Assembly: GCA_963978545.1 (NCBI GenBank)
Contig: OZ021721.1
Coordinates: 102,532,366-102,596,365, forward strand
DNA length: 64,000 bases
Direction: 5' to 3'
DNA from: Linyphia triangularis
Taxonomy: Eukaryota > Arthropoda > Arachnida > Araneae > Linyphiidae
Part shown: in pieces, positions 23,227-36,539 of the stretch
How the letters are laid out: each line of letters starts with the position of its first letter
Position numbering within the stretch: position 1 is the first letter of the stretch
Made by a program: the position numbers and the translations under genes
The notes under the pieces: generated by a model
What the model was told of the DNA's origin: nothing
The model's input: the letters and a program-made list of their open reading frames with translations, nothing else
Databases searched by the model: none

Positions 23227-26200
23227 TAGCTCGAAAACCAGCTCAGTTACTACATAAGTTATCAAAGGGTTATTCACCAAATGAATCTCAATAAAGTCTA
23301 GTAATGCCTTCAAATATATAGCCAAGCACACATCTGAAGTGTAGCAGCAAAATGTTATGGGCGTCTCCAACAAAGTTTGTGACTATGAATAGATCCAATT
23401 TTGGAACCAAACGCTTAATCTAGTTTTATTTGAGTTATATTTAGTGAATATAAATTTAAAAACACTTATATCTCAAGTACGTATTAGTGTTTGTCGAATT
23501 ATCTGACGTTTTCGACAGTTTCTAAACAAATTCAATTATCAAATGTATATTCCATTTCCTATTAAGAAGGTTCTTTTCATGTAAATGCTCCCCTAAAGGT
23601 ACAAGTTTTAATTTGTGAAAATTGGATTTAGTGGCATTCCTTAGAAATTCTTCACCAAGGGATTGAAATATTTTCACGCAAACAAATTAAAACTAATAAA
23701 CATTTGAGTTTTCATTGAAACCCTTCCTCTAGCTTCTATCGAAATAGATTTGCGCGTGAAATACCAATTTCAATTGCTTTTAAACATGTCGTGTTATTTT
23801 ATCACTTTAATAGGATTAAAATGACTTTCAAAATTTATATAGTGGTATAAACATTTTACTTTTTATTACCAATACATGTCGTGATCACTATTCAGTTCCC
23901 TGGTAAACAAGACATTGAAGAGACAGGGAAATAATGGTGGAAAATTAGATAAATGACTTCATGTAATCCAAATACTTTTCAAAATTAAACGATAGAGGAA
24001 TTTGCATAAACAACTATTTTTCATAATGCAACTAGATACTGACAAGAGTAGTCAACTAATTACAAAAATTAATAAATTATAAGAAAAGCTTAAATAATTA
24101 AGTTCACCCAAAGTAACAACCAAATAATAATAATCAATCATTTTGTATAATATATCGTATATTAATTTAATTGAAATTATATTCTAGTATTATTTTACTC
24201 ATTAGTATATTTATCACAAATAATTTTTCAACTGAATAAATATCCTAAAAAATCTAGCTAAACTATATAACACTTAAATTTTGAATCGATAAAAGTAGTT
24301 GCATGTTCATTGTACCAGAATCAAAAGACAATATAATAACTTAATGTATCCCCCAAAAAGAAGATCGAAACACTTTTGTAACCTAAAATATCACCCTTAA
24401 GAAGATAGTTTTATATCTTTAAATATCCTCCAAGAAAATCGCTAGAGACAATACTGTTTCTTTAAATATCCCTAAGAGAAAACTATAAAGTGTTTTTGTT
24501 TTGTTTTTTCAAAAGAGACTTCCTAATTTTTTTATTAAAAGTTGAGTTGAAGGAAGTTGTTATCAGGGATTCATTATTGATTTATCTAAATCGTTTGTGA
24601 CTAAGAATTTTTTCTTTTTATGTGAATATATCATACAATATATACCTCTAGGGTCTTCAATTTGCATTAAAGAAAAACACAAAAATATGTTAAAGAGAAA
24701 CTAATGACAAATACTTGAAAAGTCCCTTTTCACTACAACTTTTTCTAGTGTCCCTACACTTGAAATAAAAAAAAATGTATTCTAATGGGAAAGTAACGTT
24801 TTCAATTATGAATACAAGCGTAAAACCATTTTAATTTTAATTTTACTTTAAAAGATATTTATTGCATGCATTTAAGTTTTCTTAGCTAACTTAGATAAAG
24901 ATATAGATAAAGATTAGATAGAGAAAAATAGTACTTAGATAAAAGTTTTACTTTTACACTTAATATTTTAAATATATATAAATTGAATATAAATTTATTT
25001 TAATTTAAATTAATAACTAAAATTAAACTCGATTTTTTAAACTAGAAACATGTTTACTGATTGGATAAGTTTACTTATTTAACACTGACTATAACCATTT
25101 ACAAGGCACTGTTATACTCACCCCTTAATGTGGACAAATTAATCTGCTAAAAATAAATATAATTTTTTTTTTTGCATTTTCTTTTCAATGCCTCATTAGC
25201 TAAACCTGTGACCACTAGTTGATCATTAGTTTTCCCCACATGTTATATGTTAACTTAAAGGGGGAAAAGGGGGTAGGAAATTAAGTTCCTAAAACTCTCA
25301 ATTTTTTTTTTAAATAATATTTATTTATTTAAGTTAAAAGAAATCCTAAGTTAAACTCTACCTGAATTTCAACTTTTAATATTAGCATCATAAAAGATGC
25401 TTCTCAATCATGCTATTTAAAATTTTTAAGTCCAGATTTCTTAATGATATTTTCTATTCTTTTGAAGTTAGAATCTTTAGAACTCTAGAGCTGTATATTA
25501 TAAATGCGTAGAAGTTTCTACGGGTATATTCTAAGAATATTTCTTTAGTTTTTCTATTTGAATTATTTGCATATGGCTTTTTAAATGTTCTAGAATTATT
25601 TATTTTTTTTAAATTCTGAAATATTAAGGGAAGTTTTGGAGTTAATCTTTTTTTTTTTTTTTTTACTTATAATGATGTAGAAAAGTTAAAAAGACAACTT
25701 GTTTTATATGAATCTTTGGGAGTTTTTCTGCATAAATAAATTGTAAATTGAATAATAATTTAATACTTATACCTAAAATAAAAATAGTCCATATTTTACC
25801 AAAATATAATTTTCCGAAAAATTTAAAAGTGCTATTTTGAAATAAAATAGTTTATTCAGTTATGATAATTAAAATACATCTACCCAAGAAGTTTCAGAAT
25901 TATCACTTTGTAAAATGGTTATTTTAAATCTTTGTCCCTCAAAATATAATTTTTGAAATTTAATTCCCTAATTAAAGTTGGATAGAATTTGAATGAATAT
26001 TTATTGTTACTAAAAATATACAAAGGTCTATAAATAAATCCTCCGAAATATCATTAAAATATCTTCACTAATAAGTTGTCTGAATTTCAATGGAAAATGC
26101 CTTCAGAAAGGTCTTTAAAAAAAAAGAAGAGTCTTAAATGAGAGAAAAGCCTCTAATTAAAGTTTTGAGAAAACTATAATAAAATTCAACAATAATTCCT

Positions 26201-26614
26201 TCTTTATTTTTTATTAATCAGTGAGAATTTTAGCTAAAATTCTAAGATCTCTCAAAAAAATAGTGTAATTTATAAATTTGCCAACAATTTATTTTCGTTG
26301 CGATATTTGTCACAGATGGCATCTCATAAAAAGTGTGCAGCATTTCAGTTTTTGACAAATTGTCGATTGAATCGAGCTAGCATGATTCCATAATTTGTGT
26401 AAGAGAAAAGATGGTTGTTGTACATTTAATACGTCAATGGATCATCTCGTTTTGCGGAATGGATGTGGGGAGAAAGAGATGCTAGATTCGGTGCCTCATC
26501 ATTTGACCACATTCAACTACGAGGCATAATTGTCGATGTTGTTGCAATGGTACTGTGCACGATAGTCCTTGTACTGCACTTGATCTAGGTTACTCTAACA
26601 AAACTAACCAAACC
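23227..26614. other. Long AT-rich interval
   Basis: No supported gene on either strand. Short diverged repeats of TTTAAATATCC(T/C)(C/A)AAGA lie around 24410-24490. The 26290-26590 part is somewhat GC-richer but has no recognisable exon. Runs of T occur at 25160, 25290 and 25650. Confidence 0.5.
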
Positions 26615-28800
26615 AAATCCTTACAATTCTTGAAACAAACCATTAAATTAATAAATCAATGTTTACAATTCTTGAATCATGAATAACAATACAAATGCCG
26701 ACCAAACGGTATAGTGGTTAGCGTGCTAGCTTCTGGACCGCGAGATTACGGGTTCGAGTCCCGTGTAGGCATGGGTGTTTGTAAATGTATGTTGGCTTGT
26801 CAAATGATGAATGTTTCGGCGCATTATAGCCCTCGTGTTGCTGACGGCGCCAGATAATCTGAATACAACCAACCAACAATACTAATCAAACCAAATCAGT
26901 GACTCAAAGCCAAACTGGCGACAAACTGGCCAAACGTCTAAGATTGGACAATTTGTTGTAATGCAATTTATATATTAGGCTTTTGCTTTATATTGAACCA
27001 TAAGATCGTAACACTCAAAATAAGAAAGATATAATAAAACTTTAAATCGAAAATTCAACTGGAAACTGATTCATTGCTTTCCCTCTCATCTTCCTACTTA
27101 TGGTGGTTGGGTTTAAGTCTTATATTTCATGAATCCTTACAATTCTTGAAACAAGCCATTAAATTAATAAATCAATGTTCACAATTCTTGAATCATGAGT
27201 AACAAAACTAATCAAATCAGTGACTCAAAGCCAAACTGGCGACAAACTGGCCAAACGTCTAAGATTGGACAATTTGTTGTAATGCAATTTATATATTAGG
27301 CTTTTGCTTTATATTGAACCATAAGATCGTAACACTCAAAATAAGAAAGATATAATAAAACTTTCAATCGAAAATTCAACTGGAAACTGATTCAGTGCTT
27401 TCCCTCTAATCTTCCTACTTATGGTGGTTGGGTTTAAGTCTTATATTTCATGAATCCTTACAATTCTTGAAACAAGCCATTAAATTAATAAATCAATGTT
27501 CACAATTCTTGAATCATGAGTAACAAAACTAATCAAATCAGTGACTCAAAGCCAAACTGGCGACAAACTGGCCAAACGTCTAAGATTGGACAATTTGTTG
27601 TAATGCAATTTATATATTAGGCTTTTGCTTTATATTGAACCATAAGATCGTAACACTCAAAATAAGAAAGATATAATAAAACTTTAAATCGAAAATTCAA
27701 CTGGAAACTGATTCAGTGCTTTCCCTCTCATCTTCCTACTTATGGTGGTTGGGTTTAAGTCTTATATTTCATGAATCCTTACAATTCTTGAAACAAGCCA
27801 TTAAATTAATAAATCAATGTTCACAATTCTTGAATCATGAGTAACAAAACTAATCAAATCAGTGACTCAAAGCCAAACTGGCGACAAACTGGCCAAACGT
27901 CTAAGATTGGACAATTTGTTGTAATGCAATTTATATATTAGGCTTTTGCTTTATATTGAACCATAAGATCGTAACACTCAAAATAAGAAAGATATAATAA
28001 AACTTTAAATCGAAAATTCAACTGGAAACTGATTCAGTGCTTTCCCTCTCATCTTCCTACTTATGGTGGTTGGGTTTAAGTCTTATATTTCATGAATCCT
28101 TACAATTCTTGAAACAAGCCATTAAATTAATAAATCAATGTTCACAATTCTTGAATCATGAGTAACAAAACTAATCAAATCAGTGACTCAAAGCCAAACT
28201 GGCGACAAACTGGCCAAACGTCTAAGATTGGACAATTTGTTGTAATGCAATTTATATATTAGGCTTTTGCTTTATATTGAACCATAAGATCGTAACACTC
28301 AAAATAAGAAAGATATAATAAAACTTTAAATCGAAAATTCAACTGGAAACTGATTCAGTGCTTTCCCTCTCATCTTCCTACTTAAGGTGGTTGGGTTTAA
28401 GTCTTATATTTCATGAATCCTTACAATTCTTGAAACAAGCCATTAAATTAATAAATCAATGTTCACAATTCTTGAATCATGAGTAACAAAACTAATCAAA
28501 TCAGTGACTCAAAGCCAAACTGGCGACAAACTGGCCAAACGTCTAAGATTGGACATTTTGTTGTGCTGCATTTTATATATTAGGCTATCGCTTTCTATCG
28601 AACCATAAGATCGTAACACTCAACATAAGAAAGATATAACAAAACTTTAAATCGAAAATTCAACTGGAAACTGATTCAGTGCTTTCACTTTCATCTTCCT
28701 ACTTAAGGTGGTTGGGTTTAAGTCTTATACTTCTTAAATCCTTACAATTCTTGAAATAAGTCATTAAAATAATAAATAAATATTTACAATTCTTGAATCA
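26615..28800 (+). repeat. 321-bp tandem array, ~6.2 units
   Basis: Units begin at (G/A)AATCCTTACAATTCTTGAAA at 26615, 27131, 27452, 27773, 28094, 28415 and a partial unit at 28736. The period is exactly 321 bp for every step after the first. The first unit is longer because it carries a SINE plus its duplicated target (190 bp) and a 5-bp AACCA duplication. Central units are nearly identical, while the sixth unit and the right partial unit are visibly diverged, as expected when unequal exchange homogenises the centre. Landmarks per unit: ACTGGCGACAAACTGGCCAA, CATAAGATCGTAACACTCAA and TATGGTGGTTGGGTTTAAGT. It is non-coding and satellite-like. Confidence 0.97.
26697..26874 (+). mobile_element. 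tRNA-derived SINE inserted in array unit 1
   Basis: The plus-strand copy reads GCCGACCAAACGGTATAGTG (start of the head and box A), then GGGTTCGAGTCCCGTG (box B), AGGCATGGGTGTTTGTAAAT and the CCAACCA tail. Imperfect 12-bp TSDs, AACAATACAAAT (26685-26696) and AACAATACTAAT (26875-26886), flank it. No other array unit carries it. Confidence 0.96.
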
Positions 28801-29703
28801 TATTTTATGATTCTTGAAACGTATTTTATGATTCTTCAATACAGTCTTACAATACGCCAAATATCTATTAAATAAACTAATTAATTAATTTCCCATAATT
28901 GAGAAAATCAAGATAAACTTAAGGGTATTTTCGATAAGGGAATTTACTCCCGTTATTTAGCCTTGTAAATGAACGAACACTTTGAAAAAAAATACACTTA
29001 AAAAACAAATGCTAATGTTTGATGTGAGAACACACTTATGTAATATTTCCTTTTGTATAAATGTTTCAAAAAGCCGACACAACTTTTAATTCACACCAGT
29101 CATTGTCCAAAACTAAACGCACAAATTAATCATACAACCACTTGAAATTCAAACCATTGAATCCATACATCAAGGTAATGCATAGGAAAATGTCCCAGCC
29201 ATGCTTAGAATTCATTACCTTGATGAAAGGGAGTTCTGGAAGTCCCACCCATTGAATTATGAATGTCGAATTAATTATAAATTTCGCAAATCGAAAAGAG
29301 GTCATTCTCAAGGGATAAGTGTTGCGATAAGATTGCACAGAATAATGGTAATATCTATTCCATATATGCCGTAATAACCCTAAAAGAGTTTGTGCCAGAA
29401 ATAATTCAGGACAAAGACTTGTAATAAATTTGTAACTCGAAGTAGCGTGTAAAGATAAACATGTACGACCGTGGAATTGATTTGTGTGTTGTCAAGCATG
29501 GTTTCCTCAAGAGAGATGGTTGAAGAGAACTTTTAAAGGGCTATACAACAAATATTTCAACAGAATTTCAAAGTTTTCTTGATTTGATTAGTATCGGAAT
29601 ATTTGATATATTTTATACGAGCGCTTTGAAATGACGTAGTATCAAATATTGTGGTGCAATTTTACCTGCGATATATAATGTGCTATTTTGACTGACTACC
29701 GAA
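28801..29703. other. AT-rich; one small hairpin
   Basis: No supported gene. CATCAAGGTAATG (29168-29180) and CATTACCTTGATG (29213-29225) form perfect 13-bp inverted repeats. The overlapping 70-codon minus frame has no recognisable domain. Confidence 0.5.
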
Positions 29704-29716
29704 GAAGGGCTACTAA

Positions 29717-29896
29717 GTTGGTTGGTTTATACACTCAACGACCTATTTTTATGCACTATGATGGCTAATCAGGCCGGGACCTACAGCTTAGTGTGGATTC
29801 CGAACAACAATGAACATCCATGCCTAATCCGGGATTCAAACTTAGCACCTTTGGCATGCGTGGCCAGAGTTCTAACCACACAGCCATCATATGTGC
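29717..29896 (-). mobile_element. Second-type tRNA-derived SINE with 13-bp TSD
   Basis: On the minus strand the tRNA-like head GGCTGTGTGGTTAGAACTCT (box A) is followed by GTTTGAATCCCGG (box B). AGGCATGGATGTT follows, and the element ends AAACCAACCAAC. The central body differs from the family at 2566, 15146, 16951 and 26697, but the AGGCATGG junction and the CCAACCA tail are shared. Flanking repeats GAAGGGCTACTAA (29704-29716) and GAAGGGCTAATAA (29897-29909) differ at one base. Confidence 0.85.
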
Positions 29897-29909
29897 GAAG
29901 GGCTAATAA

Positions 29910-31531
29910 TAAGGGGATGTTTTGTATATCATCTTTGTTTTCAGCCTGACAAAATAATCCATAAAATAGATTCGATTTTATTGTGTTTAAGAGAATGCAG
30001 TTTAGAAATATTTATTATTTTCTAACTGTTTATTATATGAAAGCTTATTCATTGTAAACATGCTTTGCAACATGGATGAAAAATTCTATATGAACTAAAA
30101 ATCTGCAAATTTAATTCCTTATCAAATCTTGTATTCAAAATTTTTACAAAATCAGTTAAATGTAAATACTCATAAACGCAAAGTGTTCAGTACCCAAACA
30201 CATTGAACGTAAATTCTCATATTTCAATCTTTTGCTTAAACTTTGGTCAATTTGGTTGAACGGTTTGGAGTAGATTAAAACCAAGCCAACTTGAATGACA
30301 ATCCAGCTCTATGAACAACAAGCCGTGATGTCCAAGGACAAGAAGTTGGTATTTTTGAGACCTTAGCCCATTAATATCACTTGAATATTTTACATCTTAA
30401 AATATATTTCTTCAAATAGGAGAAGTTTTGTTAAATCTAGATAATTTCTAAAATAAGACTCAAAGGATTTTTAAACATTTTAAATGGAAAATAATATAAA
30501 AATATTTTTAAACAAATTAAGAATGTGTAAAATAAATTTAAAAACAGTTACCATTCTTGCAAATGATGGTTCAATGACAACAACTATATGATAGGTATTT
30601 CAAATTTTATTTGATTTTTTCTTCTGTCCAGAGTCTTTATGTGAAAAACTTGCTTCACTGTTTAGGTTAACTTCTATATAACTCTTTAAAGGTATCACAT
30701 TTTCATCTAGAGGGCAAAAAAATGGGAATTTTTTTCATAATTCATAAATTATTTCCCCATGATTTCAATATTAGGTGTACCAAATTTCATAAAGATATGT
30801 TAAATAGAAGAAGCAGTAGAACGACTCTAAGTAAATGCACTTTAAATCATAACTACAATGTAGTGACATATATTGATATCAGTATCTGGTAGAATGATAT
30901 TCATTTAAAAAAAATATTAATTCTCAAAATATTATTACAAACTTTACACTTATAAAACCGTGAATACATATTTTATTCAAACTAATATTTGTTGTTTTTT
31001 ACACTATGTTTTAACAAATATTTAATGTTTACTCGCAAGTATGTTTTTATTCTTGCTTACCCTTTCTTCCTACACACTCAGAATTCAATTTTATAAATAT
31101 TTCTTGGCTTAATATAATTTTTTTTTTATTTTCACTTTCAATACATAAAACGTTTAGCCGGAGAAACCAAAGCTTTAAATGTTAAAACTAAAATTTTCTT
31201 TCATTCTTCTTCAAAGAACTTCTTCAATGCTGAACAGGGACGATAATCATTATTTTCCTAGAGAATTTTCCTGGCATATTTAATTATACAAGTTATGCAA
31301 CGAAGATGCAACCTATTTAGAAACTGCTTTCAGTTCAAAAAGAAAATATTGAAAAATTCTCTCCAAAAGTAGAGTGCAAAAAATATTTCACGAATAAGGA
31401 AATTAATTCTGAAATCTCTCTAAATTGTATGTAAAGAGAAATTATTTTAAGCGAATTATATAACGTGTACTTATTTACCGTCTATACTTTTCAATAATTT
31501 ATTTTTAAATATTTTACAAAGATAAATAACG
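29910..31531. other. AT-rich, no recognisable feature
   Basis: No supported exon. The minus strand at 30774-30789 carries TGAAATTTGGTACACC, a recurrent motif in this window. Confidence 0.5.
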
Positions 31532-32085
31532 TACAAGGTATCCCAAAAGTGCTCGACATATATTTTGAATGTCAATATAAAATCAAGTAATTAGAATACC
31601 AGAGTTAAAAAAAAAATAGTTTGAAATTTTGAAAATAGATGACGTTGTATTAAAACAACAAACAATACATCAAAAACTAAAGACAATCTTATATTTGGTT
31701 GATATATATGTTCTCTGTTGTTTTCGTAATTGGTTTGACGCTGTTAAGCGGAAATGATGATTCCCAGTGAAAAAGTATTTTTGCGTAGATTGATATTTTG
31801 AAACCAGATAAAATATTACAGTTCAAAAAGGATTTAGAGCCAATTATAAAACGAAACTCCATCTTGACCCTGTATTTTGGATTGCCATAGTAAAATCTTT
31901 GCAACAGGAAGTGTTTTGGTTGAGCAAAGAAGTGTGCGGTCATGTGCATCTGAGGAAAATGTTGCATCTATCAGACATATATTTGTTTTCAGTTCAACAT
32001 TAACTAGGAATGCATCCCGACAATCTAGGAACGCGGCAGTGTTTCGCCACCAAGTGCGATGTCAAAGCAGCAAACATGAAAGTGT
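31532..32085 (+). pseudogene. Decayed mariner/Tc-like transposase, N-terminal part
   Basis: A terminus-like sequence, GTACAAGGTATCCCAAAAGT at 31532-31551, resembles mariner-type inverted repeats. About 200 bp downstream the plus strand holds broken coding sequence. One frame reads VLQFKKDLEPII around 31810; after stops and frame changes, another reads FATGSVL, then RSVRS, SEENVASIR and RNASRQSRNAAVF (to about 32040). This order (basic segment, TGSL/RS linker, (S)EENV..IR, R.ASR) is that of the N-terminal helix-turn-helix of arthropod transposases of the type often labelled DUF4817. The catalytic DDE/D part is not seen and no right end was found. It is a dead relic; clade assignment is tentative. 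Confidence 0.55.
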
Positions 32086-32149
32086 ATATTATGTTGATAG
32101 AGCATGGGCTCGTTTTCGACCCCTCATAGCTCATCTTCTATTATAGCAA

Positions 32150-32519
32150 AAACCCTGATATTTTCCATCATGTTGCCCCGGGTGAGTAGATGAAAGATAA
32201 CAGTCCCTCCTACAAGTATCCAACATAATTGTTAATAATGAACAAGGGAACATGGTAAAAAAATCCCTTGGAAATCGCTGAAGTTACCGGAATTTTTTCT
32301 TCTTCTACTTCTCCTGCTGATTCTTCTTCATCTTCTGGTTGAGACCAAAACTTTAGCCAGGGCTACAGCCAAAACTATTTGATGATTTTACACCATCTTT
32401 TTTTTTATTCTTCTCAGATTGATTAGAGGAAATGCCTTTTGTATGATTTGATGGGTAGGAGGGTCTATACCCCCCCCCCCCCCCGTAAATGATCTCGATC
32501 GTTAAAATGGATCATTACC
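32150..32519. other. Unassigned; C15 tract
   Basis: No supported gene. A run of 15 C residues lies at 32470-32484, and a CTTCTTCTTC-type stretch near 32300. Confidence 0.5.
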
Positions 32520-32521
32520 TA

Positions 32522-32724
32522 CACTGTTACAATTTTTGCTCCACCTTGTACCAAAAATCGGTTCCGATTTAGCTGCAACCAATATTTGGTGCTTAGTTTC
32601 ACGATTTAATGGCTCTACCTCGAACCGCAAGCATCATTACATTCTGAAATTAAGCACCAAATGTTGATTGCAGCTAAATTGGAACCAATTCTTTTTTCAG
32701 GATGGAAAAAAAATTTTAACAGTG
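32522..32724. mobile_element. 203-bp foldback MITE, TA-flanked
   Basis: The left arm begins (TA)CACTGTTACAATTTTTGCTC. The right arm, inverted, begins (TA)CACTGTTAAAATTTTTTTTC. Both continue through TCGGTTCCGATTTAGCTGCA-like and TTTGGTGCTTA blocks. Arms are ~80-90 bp with a ~40-bp loop. TA at 32520-32521 and 32725-32726 fits a Tc1/mariner target. Non-autonomous. Confidence 0.85.
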
Positions 32725-32726
32725 TA

Positions 32727-35059
32727 ACACTGCCTCATAGACCTAATGTTTCACTGTATGGTTTAATATAATTTATATTTGTTTAAAACAAGTGAAAATT
32801 ATAAACATATAAAAATTCTTATCAGTTTTATTAACATTAATAAAAGATAATTAATAAATTTTTCAAGGTAAATAAATGGGCTTCGTTCATTACAATTTAA
32901 AAAGTTTTTATATGCTAGCTTAACTTTGCTTATTTTAGTAATAAAAGTTATTTTCCCTTCAAATTTTGTTGATAAGCTCTTATTAGCGTTGTTATAATTT
33001 ATGTAAAATTGGTATGCCTTAAAGTAATACTGCGGAAGATATTGTAGACAAAGAAATGAAGAATTAGGTATATAGTGCAAGGACAACTCAAGATCCACCA
33101 TAACATTCTATACAGCCCACATCCTCCCTTCATAATAGATCCCTAGGATCCCTAGGAAGTCCCAAGTCATTCCCGGGACTCCAAAAAACTTCATAGGGAC
33201 CTTCATGGGAAAATGTGTGCTACATGGCATAATACATGTATAATTACTATTTTTACATGGTAAATACTCTTATTAATTGTGAGAAACTTAATAAACTTAT
33301 TTTAAAACTTTATTTAAAAAGATTGTCGAAGAATTTTAATTGCAAAATTGGGCAAACGAATCTCCAATACATGTAAAAAAAATTTAAAAATTGGTCAAGT
33401 CTATTTCAAATAATCAATCCATTTAAAGCAAATAAATTTTAGAAAACTCACCTAAAATATTATTATTATGTGAAACACAATTAATGTGGTAGTAGTTTAT
33501 TAAAAATAAGATAAATATAGTTATATAATACAGTATTTTCAAATAATTATTACGAAGTTTGAGCAACAAAGTATTTTTTTATGAGATTTTTTAAAAAGTA
33601 TCTGCTCCATTTACAACAATTTTAAAATTTCAGAATAATTGCAATTTTAATTTGTTGGAAATGAAAAGTTGTCCGCGATTGATTTCGTTTTAAATAATTG
33701 GAACTAATAATTCCGGATAGTACATGGTGTTTCAAAAATAATCTCCAGATTTCAAATCGTTATATTCATGGAGCGACGAAGATCTCATGATTGAAAACTT
33801 TGATGCTGGTGAAGTATAGCCTAAAGTTCTAGAGAATTTAAAATAGATTGCCTTCCACATGTGAAAAACGGAGAAATTACCATTAACACAGTCTGATGAG
33901 ACGATGAGAGCCATTTTTTATATACCATATACTTTAGATTCTGCAAAGTAGATTTGTAATTACCAGACTCTATTTGGAATGAGAACAAGACAAGGGTTAA
34001 ATTTTTTAGGAGCCGCAAAACTTTTGTTCCTTCAAAACTTACAAACATGTTAATTATTAAACTTGTTGCGTGATTTAATTGATTTTTTGTTGGTATTTTT
34101 GTATAAAATACCTTTATTGTAAAAAAATTCACATAAAATTACCATTAAAAAGTACATAGAAATTATACCATTAAAAGATTACCATTAAAAAGCATAGTGA
34201 AAAGTTACAAGACAGAACAAATAAAGTATAGGATAAGATCACAAAACAAAGTTGTTGTTTTTTCACTTTATCCAATTCCTAAGCAATAAATACAATGCTT
34301 TGTTTTGGATTAGAAGTTTCTCAACTAAAAAGTCTCGTTTTGTCTTTTGCCCTTAAAGGATTTTGAAATAAACAAAACATAAAAAAGAGAATAACTTTTT
34401 TCAAAAATGTAAAGCGAAATAAAAAGTTAAATATTTCAACATATTCAATACGCATTTTTTATTTCGTTCTACTTATTTTCTTTCTTGGTGGAAATCTCTT
34501 GATAATTCTTTTCTACTGACACAGTTCCACAGTTGCTTGAATGTAAATATTGCTTTCCACATCTTTCAGGGAAAAAAAGATTTCACTTTTTATTCATAGA
34601 TTTTCATGAATATAAAGCAGAGGAAAAATTATTTTCCTTTACTGAAGAAGAAAAATATTCAAGTTTACATGAAATACTTTTCGTGCAACTGTAATCCTAA
34701 AAAAAGGACAAATAATAGAGATTTTGAGCTTAAAATAAGATAAGGAAATCAAAAATTTGCTAAACAAAAATGGTGTCAAATACTTTTTAAGTGGGTTGAA
34801 TCTCATTCGAAGAAATTTTTACTTTAGTAAACTTTGTTGATCTTTTCATTTTATCTTTGATGCACAATTAAATCAAACTATAGAAAAGATTCGATGGACA
34901 ATGTCTGAGAATTTCTATTAAGGAGTGTAAATAGTTTCTAATTAGCTGTCTCTACGCAACATTCCCATTACTTTTTTCTTACAGAGGCATTAACAAAATA
35001 CTTCATGCTAGAACTTCTGATAAAGACTGACATACAATTACATTAAATTATTAATTAAT
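32727..35059. other. AT-rich; possible solo transposon end
   Basis: No supported gene. TACATGGTGTTTCAAAAATA at 33721-33740 resembles a mariner-type terminus, but no partner end was found. CCTAGGATCCCTAGG-type palindromic sequence lies near 33142-33160. Open frames (100 and 103 codons) have no recognisable domains. Confidence 0.4.
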
Positions 35060-35471
35060 TTTTTTTGAGAAAAATTTAAAAGCTCAATTTAATTTTTTTT
35101 TTTTTTAATTTAGAATATGAACCTGGAAACTTTTCCTTTTAATATAAAATAAAATATTAGATAAAAATAAAAATTACGACCAACTCAACTATGATGGTCA
35201 AATTTAACTCTTCTCAACAAACCTCAATGTATATCCAGCTGGACAACAAAACAGAATAAGTTATTATACTTTCTGTTTATTAAGAGAATAGCTCCCACCA
35301 TATAGTCTGATTGGTGGTGGTCACTACGATTTAGAATCAAAAATTTAGAATCAAAAAATACTTTCTGTTTATTAAGAGAATAACTCCCACCATATAGTTT
35401 GATTTGGGGTGGTCACTACGATTTAGAATCAAAAATTTCAAAAATTTGAGAACAATTTAAGAGCCCAATTT

Positions 35472-35510
<39 letters not shown>

Positions 35511-36537
35511 AATATGAACCCGGAAACTTTTTTTTTTAACATTAAATAAAATATTAGATAAAAATTAAAAAAATAATAAAAATTACGACCAACTCAACTA
35601 TGACGGTCACATTTAACTCTTCTCAACAAACCTCAATGTATATCCAGCTGGACAACAAAACTGAATAAGTTATTATACTTTCTGTTTATTAAGAGAATAG
35701 CTCCCACCATATAGTTTGATTTGTGGTGGTCACTACGATTTAGAATCAAAAATTTAGAATCAAAGAATACTTTATGTTTATTAAGAGAATAACTCCCACC
35801 ATATAGTCTGATTGGTGGTGGTCCATATGATTTAGAATAAAAAAAAAAAAAAAAAAAATTGCGAACGATTTAAGAGCCCAATTTCATTTTTTTTTTTTTT
35901 TTTAATTTAGAATATGAACCTGGAAACTTTTCCCTTTAATATAAAATAAAATGTTAGATAAAAATAAAAAAAATAAAAAAAAAATTACGACCAACTCAAC
36001 TATGATGGTCAAATTTAACTCTTCCCAACAAACCTCAATGTATATCCAGCTAAACAAAACTGAATAAGTTATTATACTTTTTGTTTATTAAGAGAATAGC
36101 TCCCACCATATAGTCTGATTGGTGGTGGTCACTACGATTTAGAATCAAAAATTTATAATCAAAAAATACTTTCTGTTTATTAAGAGAATAACTCCCACCA
36201 TATAGTCTGATTGGTGGTGGACAATATGATTATTTTGGAATCAAAAAAAAAAAATTGAGAACAATTTAAGAGCCCAATTTTATTTTATTTTTTTTAATTT
36301 AGAATATGAACTTGGAAACTTTTCCTTTTAATATTAAATAAAATATTAGATAAAACTAAAAAAAATAATACAAATTACGACCAACTCAACTATGATGGTC
36401 AAATTTAACTCTTCCCAACAAACCTCAATGTATATCCAGCTGGACAACAAAACAGAATATGTTATTATACTTTCTGTTTATTAAGAGAATAGCTCCCACC
36501 ATATAGTCTGATTGTTGGTGGTCACTATGATTTAGAA
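35060..36537 (+). repeat. ~395-bp tandem array, about 3.7 units, MITE-end containing
   Basis: TAGAATATGAACCTGGAAAC recurs at 35111, 35508, 35908 and 36300 (periods 397, 400, 392). Each full unit holds a poly-T stretch, TTACGACCAACTCAACTATG and ACCTCAATGTATATCCAGCT. Each full unit then has two ~90-bp sub-repeats of TTTATTAAGAGAATAGCTCC plus CACCATATAGTCTGATTGGT. The sub-repeat contains the GAATAGCTCCCACC end of the MITE family at 22999-23226. Unit length varies mostly in homopolymer runs. Non-coding. Confidence 0.92.
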
Positions 36538-36539
36538 TA

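Noticed and set aside
26697..26770. tRNA gene
   Set aside because: Box A and box B are present, but the arms do not fold as a proper tRNA with acceptor stem, and the head is followed by a SINE body with TSDs.
33821..34132. 103-codon minus-strand frame
   Set aside because: No recognisable family; partly overlaps a possible transposon end; composition like the flanks.
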